DNA from: Bradyrhizobium sp. 1
Lineage (GTDB): Bacteria > Pseudomonadota > Alphaproteobacteria > Rhizobiales > Xanthobacteraceae
Reading direction: 5' to 3'
NCBI RefSeq assembly: GCF_023073315.1
Contig: NZ_JADPJH010000022.1
Coordinates: forward strand, 251,702 to 315,701
Length of the DNA: 64,000 nt
Position numbers and translations under genes: made by a program. How positions within the stretch are numbered: the first letter of the stretch is position 1; each line of letters starts with the position of its first letter. The notes under the pieces were generated by a model, which saw only the letters and a program-made list of their open reading frames with translations, made no database searches and was not told the DNA's origin. Positions 52,214 through 60,847 of the stretch are shown here, piece by piece.

Positions 52214-54088
52214 ATGGAATTACCCCTGCTGCATCTCGCCCTGGTCGGCACGCCCAACAGCGGCAAGACCTCGCTGTTCAATGCCCTGACCGGCAGCCGG
52301 CAGAAGGTCGCGAACTATCCGGGCGTCACCGTCGAGCGCAAGGAAGGCTTCTTCGTCACCCCGCAGGGACGTCAGGTCTCGGTGGTGGACCTGCCCGGCA
52401 CCTATTCGCTGCGCGGACGCAGCCCGGACGAGGAGATCACCCGCGACTTCGTGCTCGGCAAGGCCACCGGCGAGACCGTGCCGGACCTCGTGCTGTGCGT
52501 GGCCGATTCCACCAATCTCCGCCTGACCATCCGCCTGCTGCTGGAGCTGAAGCGCACCGGACGGCCGATGGTCCTCGTGCTCAACATGTTCGATATCGCG
52601 TCCCGCCGCGGCATCAGCGTCGACGTCGCGCGGCTCGCCAAGGAGCTCGGCGTGCCCGTGGTCACCTCGATCGCGGTGCGCAAGGGCGGCACGGCCGACC
52701 TCCTGGCTCTGACGGACGAGATCTCGGCCAAGCTCGCCGCCGAGCTTCAGCAGGAGAACAATTGGCGCGCGCTCAGCGTTGCCGAACTGCGCGCCACCCA
52801 GCGCGAGGCCGACCGCATCATCGGCGACTGTGTCAGCCTGCCTGCCAGGCCCGACACCTGGACCGCGCGGATCGATGCCGTGGTGCTGCATCCGGTCGGC
52901 GGGCTGGTCGTGCTCGCACTGATCCTGTTCGTGATGTTCCAGGCGGTGTTCGCCTGGGCGCAGCCGCTGATGGATCTGCTCAACAATGGCTTCGACGCGC
53001 TCGGCGAGTTCGTGCACGCCACCCTGCCCACAGGCCTGGTGCAGAGCTTCCTTCAGAACGGCGTGATCTCGGGCGTCGGCAGCGTCATCGTGTTCCTGCC
53101 GCAGATTATCATCATCTTCCTGTTCATCCTGCTGCTGGAAGATTTCGGCTACATGGCGCGCGCCGCGTTCCTGATGGACCGCATCATGGGCGGCGCCGGC
53201 CTGCACGGCCGCGCCTTCATTCCGCTGCTGTCGAGCTTTGCCTGTGCCATTCCCGGCATCATGGCGACGCGCGTGATCGACAACAAGCGCGACCGGCTGA
53301 CCACGATTTTGATCGCGCCGCTGATGACCTGCTCGGCGCGCATTCCCGTCTACACACTGATCATCTCCGCCTTCATTCCCGCGAAGGACGTCTGGGGCTT
53401 CATCAACCTCCAGGGCCTCGTGATGTTCGGCCTCTACGCCACCGGTATCGCCAGCGCGCTCGCCGTTTCGTTCCTGATCAAGTTCTTCATGCTGCGCGAC
53501 TTTGCGCCGGCGCCGTTCATGCTCGAGCTGCCGGACTACAAAATGCCGCAGCTGAAATCGATCGCGATCGGCGTCTATACGCGGGCCAAGATGTTTCTGC
53601 ATCGCGCCGGCACCACGATCTTCTCGATGATGGTGCTGATCTGGTTCCTCGCCTCGTTCCCGCAACCGCCGGCGGGCGCAACCGAGCCTGCCATCGACTT
53701 CAGCCTCGCCGCCATCATCGGCAAGGCGCTCGAGCCCTTGCTCGCGCCGGTCGGCTTCAACTGGCAGATCGCGGTCGCGCTGATCCCGGGCATGGCGGCG
53801 CGCGAGGTCGCGGTCGCAGCGCTCGGCACCGTCTATGCGATCGAAGGCGGCAAGGAAGCGGCCGAGCAGATCGGCTCGGTGCTGGCGACGAAATGGTCGC
53901 TAGCGACCGCGCTGTCAATGCTGGCCTGGTACATCTTCGCCCCGCAATGCGCGTCCACGCTGGCGGTGATCCGGCGCGAGACCGGCAGCTGGGGATGGAT
54001 GGCGGCGACGTTCGGCTACATGCTGGTGCTGGCGTATGCGGCGAGCCTTTTGACGTACAATGTCGCGGTTGCCATGGGGGCTGGGTAA
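52214..54088 (+). CDS. feoB: FeoB ferrous iron transporter
   Basis: A 624-residue inner-membrane Fe2+ importer with an N-terminal G domain (G1 GTPNSGKTS at 12-20, DLPGTYSLRG near 60, VADSTN, LNMFD as the NxxD motif) and a membrane part with two Gate repeats: RIMGGAGLHGRAFIPLLSSFACAIPGI and RIPVYTLIISAF, then MAAREVAVAALGTVY. Cys in SFACAIPG and TCSARIP are typical. Length is shorter than E. coli FeoB (773 residues), with a short inter-domain linker, as in other alphaproteobacteria. Confidence 0.95.
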   Translation: MELPLLHLALVGTPNSGKTSLFNALTGSRQKVANYPGVTVERKEGFFVTPQGRQVSVVDLPGTYSLRGRSPDEEITRDFVLGKATGETVPDLVLCVADSTNLRLTIRLLLELKRTGRPMVLVLNMFDIASRRGISVDVARLAKELGVPVVTSIAVRKGGTADLLALTDEISAKLAAELQQENNWRALSVAELRATQREADRIIGDCVSLPARPDTWTARIDAVVLHPVGGLVVLALILFVMFQAVFAWAQPLMDLLNNGFDALGEFVHATLPTGLVQSFLQNGVISGVGSVIVFLPQIIIIFLFILLLEDFGYMARAAFLMDRIMGGAGLHGRAFIPLLSSFACAIPGIMATRVIDNKRDRLTTILIAPLMTCSARIPVYTLIISAFIPAKDVWGFINLQGLVMFGLYATGIASALAVSFLIKFFMLRDFAPAPFMLELPDYKMPQLKSIAIGVYTRAKMFLHRAGTTIFSMMVLIWFLASFPQPPAGATEPAIDFSLAAIIGKALEPLLAPVGFNWQIAVALIPGMAAREVAVAALGTVYAIEGGKEAAEQIGSVLATKWSLATALSMLAWYIFAPQCASTLAVIRRETGSWGWMAATFGYMLVLAYAASLLTYNVAVAMGAG

Positions 54089-54107
54089 CGCCCTCGTACC
54101 CACAACT

Positions 54108-54290
54108 GCGAAAACAACCCCATGCACAGTAGACGGGGGCTGTGAAATCAATGGGTTACGCGTCCGCGAAAATCCGTCGACCGTAGCCCCGGGCGTAGCG
54201 CAGCGAGATCCGAGCTACAAACGCGACAAAACACCAAATACCGAATCTCATCTTGACTTGTCGGGCAACACACCGGCATAATGTAATCAT
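54108..54290 (+). repeat. 3'-end-associated dispersed element, copy B
   Basis: Starts 20 bases after the feoB stop with GCGAAAACAACCCCATGCAC plus AGTAG (54108-54132), then GTGAAATCAATGGGTTACGC, a nested GTAGCCCCGGGCGTAGCGCA type repeat, and a tail CTTGACTTGTCGGGCAACAC at about 54252-54271. It resembles copy A at 9099-9228 in order and orientation relative to the preceding gene, with an extra inner segment. Confidence 0.65.
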
Positions 54291-54310
54291 GGATCGCTGC
54301 CTTCGACGCT

Positions 54311-54640
54311 TCAGCGCGGGCGGTCCTGTCCTTCCTCCGCATCGCTTTCCGGCTCCCTGATCAGCACGGCGGGTTCGTCATAGCCTTTGCGGCTGCTGTA
54401 AAACACCAGCGCCATCAAGCCGACGCCGACGACCAGCGAGAACACGACACCAAGCACCAGCGCGACATAGCCCGACGCCGGCACGCTGGTATCAGTGCTG
54501 GTCCAGCCGAGATAGCCGAGAACGGACGCAGCAACGAGCATCGCGCATAACCCCGCGATGACCAGCCATCTCGCGAGCCCGCCGCCTTGCGGCATGGATG
54601 ATGCCGGTTGCCCGTCAGTGCTGTTCTCAGTGCTGTTCAT
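54311..54640 (-). CDS. Small two-segment membrane protein, copy 1
   Basis: A 109-residue protein with two hydrophobic segments (WLVIAGLCAMLVAASVLGYLG and YVALVLGVVFSLVVGVGLMALVF, about residues 25-45 and 58-80) joined by WTSTDTSVPASG, and an acidic C-terminus with YDEPAVLIRE. No family is recognised. A near-identical copy (104 residues) lies at 62568-62882. It precedes, on the same strand, nothing; the DUF302 gene lies upstream by 33 bases. Confidence 0.78.
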   Translation of the reverse strand: MNSTENSTDGQPASSMPQGGGLARWLVIAGLCAMLVAASVLGYLGWTSTDTSVPASGYVALVLGVVFSLVVGVGLMALVFYSSRKGYDEPAVLIREPESDAEEGQDRPR

Positions 54641-54672
54641 GGCGCTCTCCTCGCGCAGCCGTCGTGTCCCGC

Positions 54673-55143
54673 TTACGGTGCGGTGGCCTTGGTCGCGATC
54701 GCATGCAGGGCCCCGGTCATCGCCGTGACGGCAGCCTTGGCCGGCTCACCGACGCCATGACGCCCGGCGAGATAGGCGGGATCGTTGTAGCTCAGCCAGG
54801 TTGCGCCTTGCTCGTCCTGCCAGACCAGCGCCTTCAGCGGCAGGTCGATGCCGACAGTCTGCGCCTGCTGCATCAGCGGCGTGCCGCCCTTGGCATTGCC
54901 GAAGATCAAAAGATCGGTTGGCCGCAGCGGCATTCCGACAGCGGCAGCGCCCGCGGCATGATCGACGCGGGCAAAAACGGTGAGGCCCTTCGCCTTCACC
55001 TCGGCCTCGAGCCGCTTCATCGTCTCTTCCGGCCCGAAGCCGCTCTTGATGGTAATGAGTCCGTCTGCTGCCATGGCCTGTGTCTCCCATAAACATGCCG
55101 CTGCAACCAGAGCGGCGATCCTGAACAGTGCCGAGAGCTTCAT
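54673..55143 (-). CDS. DUF302 periplasmic protein
   Basis: A 156-residue protein with an N-terminal signal peptide (ALFRIAALVAAACLWETQAMA) and a DUF302 domain: TIKSGFGPEETMKRLEAEVKAKGLTVFARVDH, LIFGNAKGGTPLMQQAQ and LALVWQDEQGATWLSYNDP-type stretches (key PLKALVWQD). Function unknown; such proteins bind lipid or haem-like ligands in some genomes. It is in the dehydrogenase gene set, ten bases after the cytochrome gene. A 3' remnant of a second copy is present at 62904-62940. Confidence 0.85.
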   Translation of the reverse strand: MKLSALFRIAALVAAACLWETQAMAADGLITIKSGFGPEETMKRLEAEVKAKGLTVFARVDHAAGAAAVGMPLRPTDLLIFGNAKGGTPLMQQAQTVGIDLPLKALVWQDEQGATWLSYNDPAYLAGRHGVGEPAKAAVTAMTGALHAIATKATAP

Positions 55144-55153
55144 GCTCGCCCGC

Positions 55154-55702
55154 TCACTTCTTGCGGAATAATCGCGCCGGGTCGAACTCCGGTTCCGGAA
55201 CGAAGCCGTCGCGGTTGGGCATTTTGATCTTCGGTAGCGTGTCCTTGTCGACCTTGCCGTCCGCTGGGACGATGCCGTTGAGGCTGAGGATGTAGGCGGT
55301 GACGGCGTAGGTGTCATCGGTGCTGAGCGAGCCCGGCGTCGGATACGGCATCGCGCGATGAATGTAGTCGAACAAGGTCGTCGCATAAGGCCAGAAGCTG
55401 CCGACAGTCTTGACCGGCATGTTCGACGCGAGCGACCCCTGCCCTCCGGCGAGACGATCCTTGATGCCGCCCTGGCCGTTCTCGCCGTGACAGGCCGTGC
55501 AATTGTCGGAGAAGACCTGCTTGCCCTGCGCGACCGTGCCGCTGCCGTCAGGCAGACCCTTGCCGTCGGGTCCGACGTCGATGTCCCACAGCTTGATCTC
55601 CTCCGGCGTCGCCGGTCGCCCGAAATCGAAAGCCAGCGCGGGGGCCGCGAGCAGGCCGACTGCGACCGCGCCTGCGAGGAACAGCTTGTCATGCGAGAAC
55701 AT
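55154..55702 (-). CDS. Monohaem cytochrome c, SoxD/SorB-like
   Basis: A 182-residue periplasmic cytochrome with a signal peptide (FLAGAVAVGLLAAPALAF) and one haem site CTACH at residues 68-72; a likely axial Met lies in AMPYPTPGSL. The N-terminal part DFGRPATPEEIKLWDIDVGPDGKGLP resembles the start of SoxD, but SoxD has two haems and about 380 residues, so this is a one-haem short form. It would accept electrons from the preceding molybdopterin protein; their genes overlap by 14 bases. Confidence 0.9.
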   Translation of the reverse strand: MFSHDKLFLAGAVAVGLLAAPALAFDFGRPATPEEIKLWDIDVGPDGKGLPDGSGTVAQGKQVFSDNCTACHGENGQGGIKDRLAGGQGSLASNMPVKTVGSFWPYATTLFDYIHRAMPYPTPGSLSTDDTYAVTAYILSLNGIVPADGKVDKDTLPKIKMPNRDGFVPEPEFDPARLFRKK

Positions 55703-56960
55703 TGCGGACCCTTCCTGCTTCGTCGATGCTCCAGGTCTGCTGGGCGTTGTAGTGGAACAGCGCATTGCTCCCCATCGCTGCGATGAAGGATTGCCGGTCC
55801 GGCTGAACGTTGCCCTGGTCGTCGGTGGAGCGGCTTACGATTTTGGTCGGCTTGCCGTCCCAGACCCAATCCATCTGGAAGCGCACCTGCGCCTTGGACA
55901 AGACCGGCTGGCTCAACTGCGCCTGCTTCCAGGTCTTCGCGCCGTCGGTGGAGATATGGACCTTGGCGATCTTGCCATGGCCGCTCCAGGCAAGGCCGGA
56001 GATGCAATTGTAACCTGGCTGGATCTGCATCATGCCCGAGGGCTGGGTGATGACGGAGTTGGTCTCCATCCTGAGCTGAAACTGCCGAGCCTTGCCGTTG
56101 GAAAGCAGCTGCGTATAGCGCGCGGTCTCCCAGCGCGTCATCCAGGGCTCGTTGCCGAACTTGAGGCGGCGCAGCCATTTGATGTTGAGGTTGCCCTCGA
56201 AGCCCGGCATCACCAGCCGCATCGGGAAACCGTGCGCGGGCCGCAGCGGTTCGCCGTTCTGCCCGTAGGCGACGAAGGCCTCGTTCACGATCTCGTCAGT
56301 GAGGGGAATGCTGCGATCGACGCCTGCGCCGTCGCCGCCCTCGGCGAGCATCCAGTTCGAGCTCTCCTCCTTGGCTACGATGTCGATCAGGAATTTCAGC
56401 GGCACGCCGGTCCATTCATTGGTGCTGACCAGGCCGTGCGTATTCTGCACCGTCAGATCGGGATCGGCCTTCTTCCAGTTTTCCCATCCGTTGCCGGTGC
56501 ATTCGATGAAAACCACCCGGGTGACCGACGGCATCCGCTTCAAATCGTCGACACCGAAGACCAACGGCTTTTGCACCATGCCGTGGATGAGCAATCGGTG
56601 CTGCGCGGGATCGATATCGGGCACGCCGGAATGGCTGCGCTCGTAATGCAGATCGGTCGGCGTGATGTTGCCCACCAGCCTCTGATGCGGCGTCTTGGAG
56701 TTGATGGCATCGCCGGGATCGATATTGCGCTTGCCCGGCGTGGATTCGGGAATGCGATCGATCTTGACGAAGCGTGAGCGTTCGCTGTGCGCGCTCAGAT
56801 CAGCGCCGGGCCCGCGATCGGGGACGTCGGCCAGCGTTTCTGCACCGGCGGCTTCGGTCGCGACTGCGCTAAGAAACCCCGCCGAGAGGCTTCCCACGAA
56901 GCCGCGACGCGAAAGATTCGCGGATCGCGGTAATAATTCGATTGGCGCCTTGGACGTCAT
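55689..56960 (-). CDS. Sulfite oxidase/SoxC-family molybdopterin dehydrogenase
   Basis: A 423-residue periplasmic oxidoreductase with a Tat-type signal (SRRGFVGSL, Arg18-Arg19), an Oxidored_molyb domain with the molybdenum ligand Cys154 in VVFIECTGN, and a C-terminal dimerisation domain (HGKIAKVHISTDGAKTWKQ). It is closest in appearance to SoxC (sulfur dehydrogenase) and SorA (sulfite dehydrogenase). With the coupled cytochrome it would oxidise sulfite or protein-bound sulfane sulfur and pass electrons to the respiratory chain. No other sox genes are present in the window. Confidence 0.92.
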   Translation of the reverse strand: MTSKAPIELLPRSANLSRRGFVGSLSAGFLSAVATEAAGAETLADVPDRGPGADLSAHSERSRFVKIDRIPESTPGKRNIDPGDAINSKTPHQRLVGNITPTDLHYERSHSGVPDIDPAQHRLLIHGMVQKPLVFGVDDLKRMPSVTRVVFIECTGNGWENWKKADPDLTVQNTHGLVSTNEWTGVPLKFLIDIVAKEESSNWMLAEGGDGAGVDRSIPLTDEIVNEAFVAYGQNGEPLRPAHGFPMRLVMPGFEGNLNIKWLRRLKFGNEPWMTRWETARYTQLLSNGKARQFQLRMETNSVITQPSGMMQIQPGYNCISGLAWSGHGKIAKVHISTDGAKTWKQAQLSQPVLSKAQVRFQMDWVWDGKPTKIVSRSTDDQGNVQPDRQSFIAAMGSNALFHYNAQQTWSIDEAGRVRNVLA

Positions 56961-57441
56961 ACCCTCTAGATCCTCTCCTGTTGAAGTCGTGCTTTTTTGG
57001 AATCGCGACCGTCTTTCATCTCATGACATTTACCGGGCCCTGCCGAAATTGCTCGTTAGGTTGTGTTAGAAACAATGAGCGTTGGCGCACTCATTCGCGT
57101 GATGACTCGTTCGTTCGAACGTGAACGACAGGCGCTTTGCATGGTTGCCGCATGGCGATGGCCACGTGGCACGAAGCACGGCAAACGCCGCCGCAGCCTC
57201 GATCTCAAGCGGCCCGGCGTGCTTGGCGGAGCCAGGATAGAAGCAACCGTCGGCGACTACGGGCTTCAAGCGAGTTGCCCCATCGGGCACAACTAGAGCA
57301 CGATGGCTTCATCGAGGAATTGGCAGGTCGCCGATCGCCGGACCATGGCGCTTCTTCGCAGGCCTGTGATCACGCTTCCCCAGTGCCGATGGAACTTTTC
57401 CGCAGAGGTGCCGTTGTCTCATCTCTCCACGGAAGTTTTCA
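56961..57441. other. Intergenic region upstream of the dehydrogenase operon
   Basis: About 480 bases between divergent units. It contains a 28-base segment (57046-57073, reading AAATTGCTCGTTAGGTTGTG onward) that is repeated exactly at 62965-62992. No gene is supported; short frames have no recognisable product. Promoters for both directions are expected here. Confidence 0.5.
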
Positions 57442-57606
57442 ATGGGCAGGATGTCGGACGAGTTGCGGGATAAGGCCCGCCGGGCAGAGCGTCTCTCCAG
57501 CACGATCGGCAGCCTTGAAGATGCGCGGAAGCTTCGCGAGCTCTCAAGGCAGTTCGATGCGGAGGCCGATGCGCTGGACTTCAGCACCAAGGAGAAGGCC
57601 GGTTAG
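57442..57606 (+). CDS. Small hypothetical charged protein
   Basis: A 54-codon frame starting MGRMSDELRDKARRAERLSS and ending STKEKAG, preceded by GGAAG at a proper distance. It is rich in Arg, Glu, Ala and predicted helical, with the pattern LEDARKLRELSRQFDAEADALD. Codon composition resembles the surrounding coding DNA. Similar short proteins occur in bradyrhizobia; function unknown. An alternative start lies at 57451. Confidence 0.6.
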   Translation: MGRMSDELRDKARRAERLSSTIGSLEDARKLRELSRQFDAEADALDFSTKEKAG

Positions 57607-57640
57607 TCGGACCGCTCCTGGCGCCGCGACCGTTTCGCAT

Positions 57641-57673
57641 GGGAATTATCCGAAGCTCCACGGGAACTATCCG
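57641..57673. promoter_or_regulatory. Direct repeat upstream of the HWE kinase gene
   Basis: GGGAATTATCCG (57641-57652) and GGGAACTATCCG (57662-57673) are identical at 11 of 12 positions and 21 bp apart, two helical turns. Each contains GGAAY, so one may act as an ECF -35 element, or the pair may bind a dimeric regulator. Confidence 0.4.
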
Positions 57674-57733
57674 CTGACGTCATCAACCGAATTTGCTTCG
57701 CTGGTCGAGGTACCTTTGTCGCTCGCTCTCGAA

Positions 57734-59125
57734 ATGCCGATCCTCGCGCCCATCCTCGAGTCCTTCCTGGAGCTGGATCAGGCTGTGCTCGACGTGCTGC
57801 CGATCGGCATCTACGCGTGCGACGCAGACGGTCAGATCCTCAAGGTCAACCGGAAGGCAATCGAGCTGTGGGGACGAGCGCCACGGCTGCTCGACCCGAC
57901 GCAGCGCTTTTGCGCTTCGTTCAGGATGGAGAGCCTCGCAGGGGAGTTCATTGCCGCGGACAGAACGCCGATGGCCCGCGCCGTGATCGAGGGCGAAGGT
58001 TGCGAAGGCGTCGAGACCATCGTGCAGAACCGCGATGGCAGGCGATGGATCGCCCGCGCTACCGTCGCCCTGTTGCGCGACGAAAACGGCATCCCCGTGG
58101 GCGCCATCAATTGTTTTCAGGATGTCACGCGCGAGCACGCGATGAGGGCCGCGCTGGAGCAACAGCAAAAGACGTTCGACCTCGCCATGATCGCGTCCCG
58201 GATGGGGACGTGGCGCTACACGATGGCCGACAACGTCTGCATCTACGACGGTAATGCTCAGGCACTGTACGGACTGACGAAAGCTGCCTTTCTTCACGAC
58301 GACGAAGGCGTGAAGGACAAGTTTCATCCCGACGATCTTGCCGTGATGTGGGAGCGCGTCGCCAAGGCCCTGCAGCTGGACGGAGACGGCAAGTACGAGG
58401 TCGAGTACCGGGTGAAGCAGCGCGACGGCAGCTGGCGCTGGCTGAGTGCCTGGGGCCTCGTCGAGTTCGAAGGGCAAGGCGAAAACCGCAAGCCGATCGC
58501 GATCGCCGGTGCGAGCCGCGATCTGACCGAGCTGAAGCAAGCGGAAGAATTGCAGCAGCTGCTCATCAACGAATTGAACCATCGGGTGAAGAACACGCTG
58601 GCCACCGTCCAGTCCATCGCCGCGCAGACGATCAGAGGTGCGACGGACTTGCAGGCGGCTCGATCCGTCCTCGATGGAAGGATCGTCTCGCTCGCGCGAG
58701 CCCATGATCTCCTCACGGAGCGCAGTTGGGCCGGCGCCGATCTGATCGATGTCGCATCGCGCGCCATGCAACCTTTCAGGGCCGGCCAGATCGCGATCGA
58801 TGGCCCGTCGATCGACCTGCCGCCGAAGCACGCGCTTGCGCTCTCGCTTGCCTTGCACGAGCTCGCCACCAACGCGTCGAAATACGGCGCGCTCTCGCAA
58901 GACGCGGGACGCGTCGCGATCAGCTGGCAGGCTCAGGCCGAACAGTTGAGCCTAGTCTGGCAGGAATTCGGCGGGCCGCCCGTGGTCGGCAAATCCCGTA
59001 TCGGGTTCGGCACCCGCATGCTCGAAGACGTCCTGACTCAGGATCTTGACGGCGAAACTCTCCTGGAGTTTGCCCCGGAAGGACTTCGCTGCGCCATCAC
59101 GGCAAGTCTTGAGGCACGCTCCTAG
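57734..59125 (+). CDS. HWE-family sensor histidine kinase with two PAS domains
   Basis: The protein is read from 57734 (463 residues); a TTG at 57716 with GAGG upstream is an alternative start. Domains: PAS at about 15-130, second PAS at 140-260 with PAC-like DGSWRWLSAWG, HWE dimerisation/phosphoacceptor NELNHRVKNTLATVQSIAAQ (His of NHRVKN), and the HWE ATPase with HELATNASKYGALS and WQEFGGPP (His and W-x-E markers). No membrane segment, so it is a cytoplasmic kinase. HWE kinases often signal to PhyR or single-domain response regulators in general stress control. Confidence 0.9.
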   Translation: MPILAPILESFLELDQAVLDVLPIGIYACDADGQILKVNRKAIELWGRAPRLLDPTQRFCASFRMESLAGEFIAADRTPMARAVIEGEGCEGVETIVQNRDGRRWIARATVALLRDENGIPVGAINCFQDVTREHAMRAALEQQQKTFDLAMIASRMGTWRYTMADNVCIYDGNAQALYGLTKAAFLHDDEGVKDKFHPDDLAVMWERVAKALQLDGDGKYEVEYRVKQRDGSWRWLSAWGLVEFEGQGENRKPIAIAGASRDLTELKQAEELQQLLINELNHRVKNTLATVQSIAAQTIRGATDLQAARSVLDGRIVSLARAHDLLTERSWAGADLIDVASRAMQPFRAGQIAIDGPSIDLPPKHALALSLALHELATNASKYGALSQDAGRVAISWQAQAEQLSLVWQEFGGPPVVGKSRIGFGTRMLEDVLTQDLDGETLLEFAPEGLRCAITASLEARS

Positions 59126-59201
59126 GACGTGTGGCTGCGATCCGTTTTCCGTTTCGCGCCAAGCCCTGCCACGACCTGACCGGTTCGCCTCTTTCCGGCA
59201 T

Positions 59202-59279
59202 GGAACTGTGCGCCGCGCTTTGAGTTCCTTTTCACAACGTCCCTTTTCGACCAAGGCCTTAGTCTTGAGACCTTAGTCT
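59202..59279 (+). promoter_or_regulatory. Candidate control region of the KaiC-like gene
   Basis: Contains GGAAC (59202-59206), 16 bases, then AGTT, near the EcfG-type GGAAC-N16/17-CGTT pattern, and downstream a direct repeat CCTTAGTCT (59257-59265 and 59271-59279) with a 14-bp period. The repeat lies 53 bases before the start codon. Both are by-eye matches. Confidence 0.35.
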
Positions 59280-59332
59280 GGGACCCGACACCGATGGCGC
59301 CCTTTTCGGGGTAAAAAGCGTCAGGAAGTCCG

Positions 59333-60847
59333 ATGATCAGTAAAGCCGGTGCCGCTCAACACGGTGAGCCCGAAGATTTGCCCAGGATTTCGACAGGCAG
59401 CGAGGGGCTCGACGACATCCTCGGAGGGGGCTTCGACGCCAACCGGATGTACCTGTACGAAGGCAGGCCCGGCACCGGCAAGACCACCATTGCGCTGCAA
59501 TTCCTGCTGAAGGGCGTCCGCGACGGCGAACGGGTGCTCTACATTTCCCTGTCCGAGACCAAGCGCGAGCTGGACCTGGTGGCGAAGCGGCATGGCTGGT
59601 CGCTCGTGGGTGTCGACATTTTCGAGTTGGTGCCGCCGGAGACGACGCTCGATCCAGACCGAGAGCTTACCGTCTTCCATCCCGCCGAGATGGAGCTGAG
59701 CGAAACCACCGGTCTGGTATTCAAGGAAGTCGAGCGCATCAATCCCACCCGCGTGGTGCTCGACAGCCTGTCCGAATTGCGCCTGCTTGCACAGAACCCG
59801 CTTCGCTACCGGCGCCAGGTTCTGGCCTTGAAGCATTTCTTCACCCATCGCAGGTGCACGGTCGTCCTCCTCGACGATCTCTCCTCGTCTCAGGACGATG
59901 TGCAGTTGCATTCGATCGCGCATGGCGTGGTGATGCTCGAACAACTCGCCATCGATTATGGCTCGGAGCGGCGCCGGCTTCGCGTGATCAAGATGCGCGG
60001 CATGAAGTTTCGTGGCGGCTTCCACGATTTCAACATCGAGGCGGGAGGCTTGCGGATCTTCCCCCGCCTGGTCGCGGCCGAACATCACAAGTCCTTTTCC
60101 GGCGAGCTCACTCCCAGCGGAAATGCCGAGCTGGATCAACTCTTGGGGGGCGGTCTCGAGCGTGGCACCAACGCGCTTCTCATTGGCGCTGCCGGAGTTG
60201 GCAAATCATCCGTTGCACTCACTTACGCGACGGCAGCGGCAGAGCGCGGCGAGCGTGCCGCCTTCTTCGCATTCGACGAAGGTCGCGGCACGGTAGAGGC
60301 GCGTGCCCGGACGCTCGGTTTACCTCTTGAAGAGTACGTTGAATCCGGACTTATCCGCTTTCAGCAGATTGATCCCGCCGAGCTGTCGCCGGGCGAGTTT
60401 GCCGCAAATGTGCGGAAGAGCGTCGAAATCGACAACGCCCGCGTCGTCGTCATCGACAGTCTGAACGGCTATCTGGCCGCGATGCCGGACGAGCGATTTC
60501 TCATCCTGCAGATGCACGAGCTCCTGACCTATCTCGGCCAGCAGGGCGTCCTCACGATCCTCGTCCTCGCTCAACATGGGTTGGTCGGCCCCATGGATAC
60601 GCCGCTCGACATCAGCTATTTGAGCGATGCGGTGGTCATGCTGCGCTACTTCGAGATGGGCGGGACGGTGCGGCGCGCCTTGTCGGTCGTCAAGAAGCGC
60701 AGCGGCCATCACGAGCATACGATCCGCGAGTTTCGCCTTGGCAGCGCCGGCATCAAACTCGGCCCGCCGCTCCGGGACTTCAGCGGCATCTTCTCCGGCA
60801 ATCCCCAATATACCGGCAAGGCCACGCCGGAAGGGTCCGCCGGATGA
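59333..60847 (+). CDS. KaiC-like double-domain RecA-family ATPase
   Basis: A 504-residue protein with two RecA/KaiC domains. CI: Walker A GRPGTGKTT at 44-52 and SLSETK where KaiC has its catalytic Glu pair. CII: Walker A GAAGVGKSS at 285-293 and FAFDEG at 313-317. In the region aligned (from memory) with the cyanobacterial phosphorylation sites, ISYLSD (427-432) keeps a Ser at the S431 position but has Tyr at T432. Neither kaiA nor kaiB is present. It is coupled to a hybrid kinase by ATGA overlap, so output is probably through phosphorelay. Confidence 0.9.
   Translation: MISKAGAAQHGEPEDLPRISTGSEGLDDILGGGFDANRMYLYEGRPGTGKTTIALQFLLKGVRDGERVLYISLSETKRELDLVAKRHGWSLVGVDIFELVPPETTLDPDRELTVFHPAEMELSETTGLVFKEVERINPTRVVLDSLSELRLLAQNPLRYRRQVLALKHFFTHRRCTVVLLDDLSSSQDDVQLHSIAHGVVMLEQLAIDYGSERRRLRVIKMRGMKFRGGFHDFNIEAGGLRIFPRLVAAEHHKSFSGELTPSGNAELDQLLGGGLERGTNALLIGAAGVGKSSVALTYATAAAERGERAAFFAFDEGRGTVEARARTLGLPLEEYVESGLIRFQQIDPAELSPGEFAANVRKSVEIDNARVVVIDSLNGYLAAMPDERFLILQMHELLTYLGQQGVLTILVLAQHGLVGPMDTPLDISYLSDAVVMLRYFEMGGTVRRALSVVKKRSGHHEHTIREFRLGSAGIKLGPPLRDFSGIFSGNPQYTGKATPEGSAG

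Noticed and set aside
54673..56178. 501-codon minus-strand frame joining DUF302 to upstream sequence
   Set aside because: Only the last 156 codons encode the DUF302 protein with a signal peptide; the rest overlaps the cytochrome and dehydrogenase genes in the wrong frame.
57046..57073. 28-base repeat as an attachment site or mobile element end
   Set aside because: The second copy lies in a duplicated gene segment with the same neighbours, so duplication explains it without a mobile element.
57137..57733. N-terminal extension of the HWE kinase frame by about 200 codons
   Set aside because: The extension overlaps the small gene at 57442-57606 and is low-complexity Arg/Ser rich; the PAS domain begins only after 57734.
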